DNA of 9,007 bases from an uncultured Succinivibrio sp. (GTDB taxonomy: Bacteria; Pseudomonadota; Gammaproteobacteria; Enterobacterales; Succinivibrionaceae). Below the pieces are notes generated by a model that had not been told where the DNA came from, searched no databases, and saw only the letters and a program-made list of their open reading frames with translations. The translations under genes were made by a program, and so were the position numbers. The stretch spans positions 1-9,007 of the forward strand of contig CAAGAC010000058.1 in assembly GCA_900767695.1 (NCBI GenBank), read 5' to 3'. The first letter of the stretch is position 1, and every line of letters begins with the position of its first letter. Below, in pieces: positions 6,581 through 9,007 of the stretch.

Positions 6581-6904
6581 ATGCTGGACAAGCGTTTTGC
6601 GATGGTTGCTTTTGGCGCCGCTCTTGCGGCCTGCGTGATTACCGGCTGCGGCAAGCCCGAGGGCCAGATGGCGCTCAACAACTACAACTGCCTGGCCGCC
6701 GCGCGCAGCAGCGCTCCGGTAAGCGCGAACCTCGAGTCGTTCGTGAGCCAGTGCCGCCAGGCCAGGCTCGGCCCGTTCTCCGGCATCTACGCCGACATCG
6801 CCTCCTCCCGCAGGTCCTGCGGCAACGGCGGCAGCTGCGACGCCTCCCGCGCCCTTTCAGAGCAGGGCTACATCGCCCGCTGGAAGTCGGCGAGCCTCGA
6901 CTGA
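6581..6904 (+). CDS. Small cysteine-rich lipoprotein, function unknown
   Basis: A 107-residue protein with a lipoprotein signal: basic start MLDKRF, hydrophobic core AMVAFGAALAACV, and lipobox ITGC with the lipidated cysteine at residue 23. Gly-Lys after the cysteine gives no Asp+2 retention signal, so outer-membrane sorting by the Lol system is expected. The mature part of about 85 residues has four more cysteines (NYNC, SQC, RRSC, GGSC) that could form two disulfides in the periplasm; the rest is polar. I recognise no family. The start has GGAG (6568-6571) nine bases upstream; the ATG at 6602 would remove the basic n-region. Codon choice is GC-rich like the neighbours. A strong terminator follows, so it is monocistronic. 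Confidence 0.78.
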   Translation: MLDKRFAMVAFGAALAACVITGCGKPEGQMALNNYNCLAAARSSAPVSANLESFVSQCRQARLGPFSGIYADIASSRRSCGNGGSCDASRALSEQGYIARWKSASLD

Positions 6905-6936
6905 CCTTCAAAGGATTTCATTTCACGCCTCCAATC

Positions 6937-6960
6937 AAGCCCCGCTCCGCGGGGCTTTTT
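6937..6960 (+). terminator. Intrinsic terminator of the lipoprotein gene, probably shared
   Basis: AAGCCCCGC (6937-6945) and GCGGGGCTT (6949-6957) form a perfect 9-bp stem around TCC, running into TTTTT (6956-6960). It is 33 bases after the lipoprotein stop. On the minus strand it also lies just 12 bases beyond the stop of the convergent broken gene, though its T-run on that side is short (CTTGATT), so it may work in both directions. Confidence 0.88.
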
Positions 6961-6972
6961 CGATCTGAAGGC

Positions 6973-8022
6973 TCAAAGCTCCGGCATGTACTCCCCGCTC
7001 CCGTCGCCGTCACCATCGTCATCCCAGCCATCGTCGGGGAAGGGCACGGCCCCATTGGGCGGCTCCACTCCGAGCGCTGCGAAGAGCCGCTGGTCGCGCC
7101 CGCTTGCCTCCTCAAAGATCAGGCGCCCCTCGCCCAGGCTGGCCCTGACGTTGCGCAGGCACCCAGGCGCCGCCCCTGCGCTTTTTGCCGTGAGGGCGAA
7201 ATTGTCGCGCGATCCCCTTAGGGATCTCTCATAGGCGCTGATGCGGGCATTTGAGGCAAGACGCAGCAGCGAGGCGGCCCACTGGGCGGTGATCTTGCCC
7301 TGGCCGCCGCCAAGCCCGCCCCTCGCGAATGGCGAGCAGGAGAGGCGCTCACTGAAACCGGCAAGCGAGCAGGTAAGGAAAACGTCCTGGCTGAATGCAA
7401 GCCAGGCATCGACGGGATCGTCGATCCCGCCTGAGATCAGCGCCGGCACGCCGGCCGCGCCGAGCGCCTTCTCCACGATGGAGTTGTTTATGAGCGCTTT
7501 GCCGTCCTCGATGTCGCAGCACTCCTCAAGCAGGCGATGGTCCATGGGTTCAAGCTCCCCGCCTGCTTGGCATTGTTCAGGAAAAGGCGGACCAGGAACT
7601 GGCCGCCGTCCTCAGGAGATTGCGCGAGGGCGCCGTTCCTGATGGTGGCAGGAACCGACGCCGTCTGGCATCCGATGAAGCGGCAGTATCCGCTGGCGCC
7701 GGCAAGCGCTTCCCGGTCCTGGCCAGGGATCTCCAAAAGCCCAGGCGTGACGCCAGCGTTTTCCTGGCATGAAGTCCATCCTGCCTCCCTTGTGGCGGAA
7801 TACCCTGAACCCGGCAAGCCCGGGGTAGCGGCTTATGGAGTCGTCCTTGAAGATCACCTGCGTCACGTCCGCGCGCTCCCGGACGGAGATGAGCTTGCCA
7901 GCGCTCCTGGCGCTGGTGCTGCATGGCTGCTTCAAGGCGCTGTCCCAGCGGGACTCGCAGGCGCAAAGGCGCCTGTCCCTGCCGCCGGTGACCAAGGCCT
8001 GGAGCTTGTGGATCCTTGGCAT
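6973..8022 (-). pseudogene. Cysteine-rich gene of unknown family, split over three frames
   Basis: Three adjoining minus-strand stretches read as one protein of about 349 residues if two small shifts are repaired. Piece one runs from the ATG at 8022 to about 7763 (MPRIHKLQALVTGG to RHKGGRMDFMPG). Piece two runs from about 7758 to 7561 (NAGVTPGLLEIPGQD to FLVRLFLNNAKQAG). Piece three runs from about 7556 to the TGA at 6973 (ELEPMDHRLLEECCDIEDG to SGEYMPEL). Removing one base from the T-run at 7759-7762 and adding one to the C-run at 7557-7560 joins them, and each piece keeps GC-rich third positions up to its break. The joined product has about eleven cysteines and an Asp/Gly-rich tail (DDDGDGDGSGE). 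I see no clear signal peptide and recognise no family. The 8022 start lacks a good ribosome binding site; an ATG at 8036 with GAGG is in another frame, so the N-terminus may be damaged too. The last piece alone (ATG 7545) could still encode 190 residues. Sequencing error is the main alternative to decay. Confidence 0.65.
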
Positions 8023-8036
8023 GGGTGAGTCTTCAT

Positions 8037-8112
8037 GGATGGCAGCCTCATTCTGACTATGTCAGCAGGCGCGATCCCGTAAAAAGGGACGCGTCCGGAT
8101 CTGGGAGGATGC
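8037..8112. other. Short divergent intergenic region
   Basis: The region between the two broken divergent genes holds a small inverted repeat, CTGAC-TAT-GTCAG (8053-8065). It also has an imperfect hairpin (CGCGATCCC at 8070-8078 with GGGACGCG at 8086-8093, one bulged A). No good -10/-35 pair is evident. GGGAGG (8103-8108) is the ribosome binding site of the transporter gene. Confidence 0.35.
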
Positions 8113-8876
8113 ATGGAAGGAAGGCGCGAGATTGCCAAGGGCTGCGCGTGCGCGGCCGCGTGCGAGACCCTCTTTGGGTTCAGCTACCTCTTTACCAAGG
8201 ACGCGATGGGAAGCGCCTCGGAGCTTGCGCTCCTGGGCTGGCGCTTCCTCATAGCCGCGCTTGCCATCGCAGCCTGCGCCCTTCTTGGGATCGCAAGGCT
8301 CAAACTTCGCGGCAAGAGCATGAGGCCGCTCCTCTCAATAGCGCTCTTCAGCCCGGTGCTGTACTTCATAGGCGAGACCCTCGGCATCAGCAGCACCTAG
8401 GCCTCGGAGAGCGGGGCGGTGCTCGCCTGCATCCCGGTGGCGGGCCTTGCCGCCTCCTCGGTCTTCCTAAGGAAGCGGCCATCGGGGATCCAGGTGACAG
8501 GGATCCTCGTGACGCTCGCAGGCGTGCTCGCTACGGTGCTCGCGGCAAGCGCCGCCCCGAGCTTCTCGCCCTTTGGCTGCCTGATGCTCCTGCTGTCCGT
8601 GATCTCCTACGCCATGTACAGCGTGCTCGTGGTGAAGGCGGAGGGATTTTCAAGCGCCGAGATCACCTTCGTGATGCTCATGGCAGGCGCGGCCGCCTTC
8701 GTGCCGCTGGCGGTCATCGAGGCGCTGGCAAAGGGCAGCCTCCCGGCGCCCTGGCCGCGCTTCCCTTCACCGACGGCCATTTCCTCGCAGCCTGCCTCTA
8801 CCAGGGGGCGGGATGCTCGGTGGTGGCGCTCATCATCTCAGGCGTCCTCATCGCCAACAGCAGGTCATCGGCCTGA
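8113..8876 (+). pseudogene. DMT superfamily (EamA-type) transporter, broken by a stop, a frameshift and 3' loss
   Basis: Inner-membrane metabolite transporter or exporter of the drug/metabolite transporter superfamily; substrate unknown. From the ATG at 8113 (GGGAGG at 8103-8108) the frame reads ETLFGFSYLFTKDAMGS, then ALLGWRFLIAALAI, typical of the first EamA repeat. Codon 96 (8398-8400) is TAG, inside the usual G-x-x-x-TSA motif (ETLGISST*ASESGAVLACIPV). The same frame then continues with VTGILVTLAGVLATVLA and the start of the second repeat (GCLMLLLSVISYAMYSVLVV). Near 8763-8765 the coding signal moves to another frame (FTDGHFLAACLYQGAGCSVV), which one extra C would restore. It ends at a TGA at 8874-8876 after IANSRSSA. 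The repaired product would have 254 residues against roughly 280-310 for the family, so about the last two membrane helices are missing. The family call is firm and the non-functional state likely. Confidence 0.85.
8398..8400 (+). other. In-frame amber codon in the transporter gene
   Basis: TAG follows GISST and precedes ASES-GAVLACIP. In this family the position is commonly serine (TSA), so a single TCG to TAG change would explain it. The frame is open and transporter-like on both sides. Confidence 0.8.
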
Positions 8877-8911
8877 GGTGCAGGGCGCCGGATGCAAAAA
8901 GGGCTGGCCTA

Positions 8912-8934
8912 GACTGACCCGTAAAGTTTAGACA
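8912..8934 (+). mobile_element. Possible single end of an IS3-family insertion sequence
   Basis: GACTGACCCGTAAAGTTTAGACA resembles, from memory, the end consensus of some IS3-family elements (ACTGACCCC-AAAA-GTTAGACA type, ending in CA). If so, the outer boundary is at about 8934 and the element body would lie to the left, where only about 35 bases remain before the truncated transporter. No transposase or second end is present, so this would be a deletion scar. It is a resemblance, not a match I could verify. Confidence 0.3.
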
Positions 8935-8962
8935 CTTCGTTTTTTGAGTTTAAGCTTTTCCC

Positions 8963-8996
8963 AAAGCGCCCGCCACCCGGCGGGCGCTTTCATATT
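8963..8996. terminator. Terminator hairpin near the right edge
   Basis: AAAGCGCCCGCC (8963-8974) and GGCGGGCGCTTT (8979-8990) form a perfect 12-bp stem around ACCC. The plus-strand continuation is TTTCATATT, a modest U-tract. The A/T ends of the stem give some T-run on both strands, so it may be shared with a convergent gene beyond the window. It was probably the terminator of the transporter before its 3' end was lost. Confidence 0.7.
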
Positions 8997-9007
8997 CAGC
9001 TGCGTAG

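Noticed and set aside
6373..7221. Plus-strand frame of 282 codons running across the lipoprotein gene and its terminator
   Set aside because: It crosses an AT-rich control region and a strong terminator, and its product is Arg/Pro/Gln-rich. The lipoprotein frame has the lipobox and a ribosome binding site.
8016..8876. A 286-codon plus-strand frame over the transporter as the real gene
   Set aside because: Most of it is Arg/Gly/His-rich and out of frame with the EamA homology. Only its last 37 or so codons, after the frameshift, are transporter-like.
1..9007. CRISPR array, prophage or complete insertion sequence
   Set aside because: No regularly spaced direct repeats, no phage structural genes and no transposase are visible on either strand.

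Overview
The window looks like a GC-rich Gram-negative proteobacterial chromosome, most likely a gammaproteobacterium. The evidence is the housekeeping genes with E. coli-like motifs, sigma70-type promoters, AGGAGG-type ribosome binding sites, a lipobox lipoprotein and intrinsic terminators. By eye the genes are strongly GC-rich and use many AGG arginine codons. The control regions (about 1-170, 6405-6560 and 8920-8960) are AT-rich. I cannot name the genus. Every intact gene here ends in TGA.

Layout. Positions 1-17 are the 5' end of a tRNA on the minus strand, probably tRNA-Gly(GCC), driven by a perfect-consensus stable-RNA promoter. Divergent from it is xseA (plus strand), the large subunit of exonuclease VII. 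xseA converges on a 1054-residue minus-strand gene of unknown function. I recognise its C-terminus as a TerB-C-like domain, known from tellurite/stress-response Ter systems. The short gap between the two holds two tandem perfect hairpins. Upstream of the large gene, after a strong terminator, lies a minus-strand NCS2/AzgA-type purine permease whose promoter contains a GC-rich inverted repeat. A small plus-strand cysteine-rich lipoprotein is divergent from the permease. Its leader holds a terminator-like hairpin, and the gene ends in a textbook terminator.

From about 6970 to 8935 the DNA is decaying. A cysteine-rich minus-strand gene of unknown family is split over three frames by two apparent single-base lesions. 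Divergent from it is a plus-strand DMT/EamA-type transporter with an in-frame amber codon, a one-base frameshift and a missing C-terminus. Just beyond it is a short motif resembling the end of an IS3-family insertion sequence, which could mark the event that truncated the transporter. The window closes with a bidirectional-looking terminator.

The genes do not form one pathway. tRNA and DNA repair, stress (TerB-C) and purine uptake are separate transcription units, mostly divergent or convergent, with terminators between them. I see no CRISPR array, complete mobile element or multi-gene defence operon.
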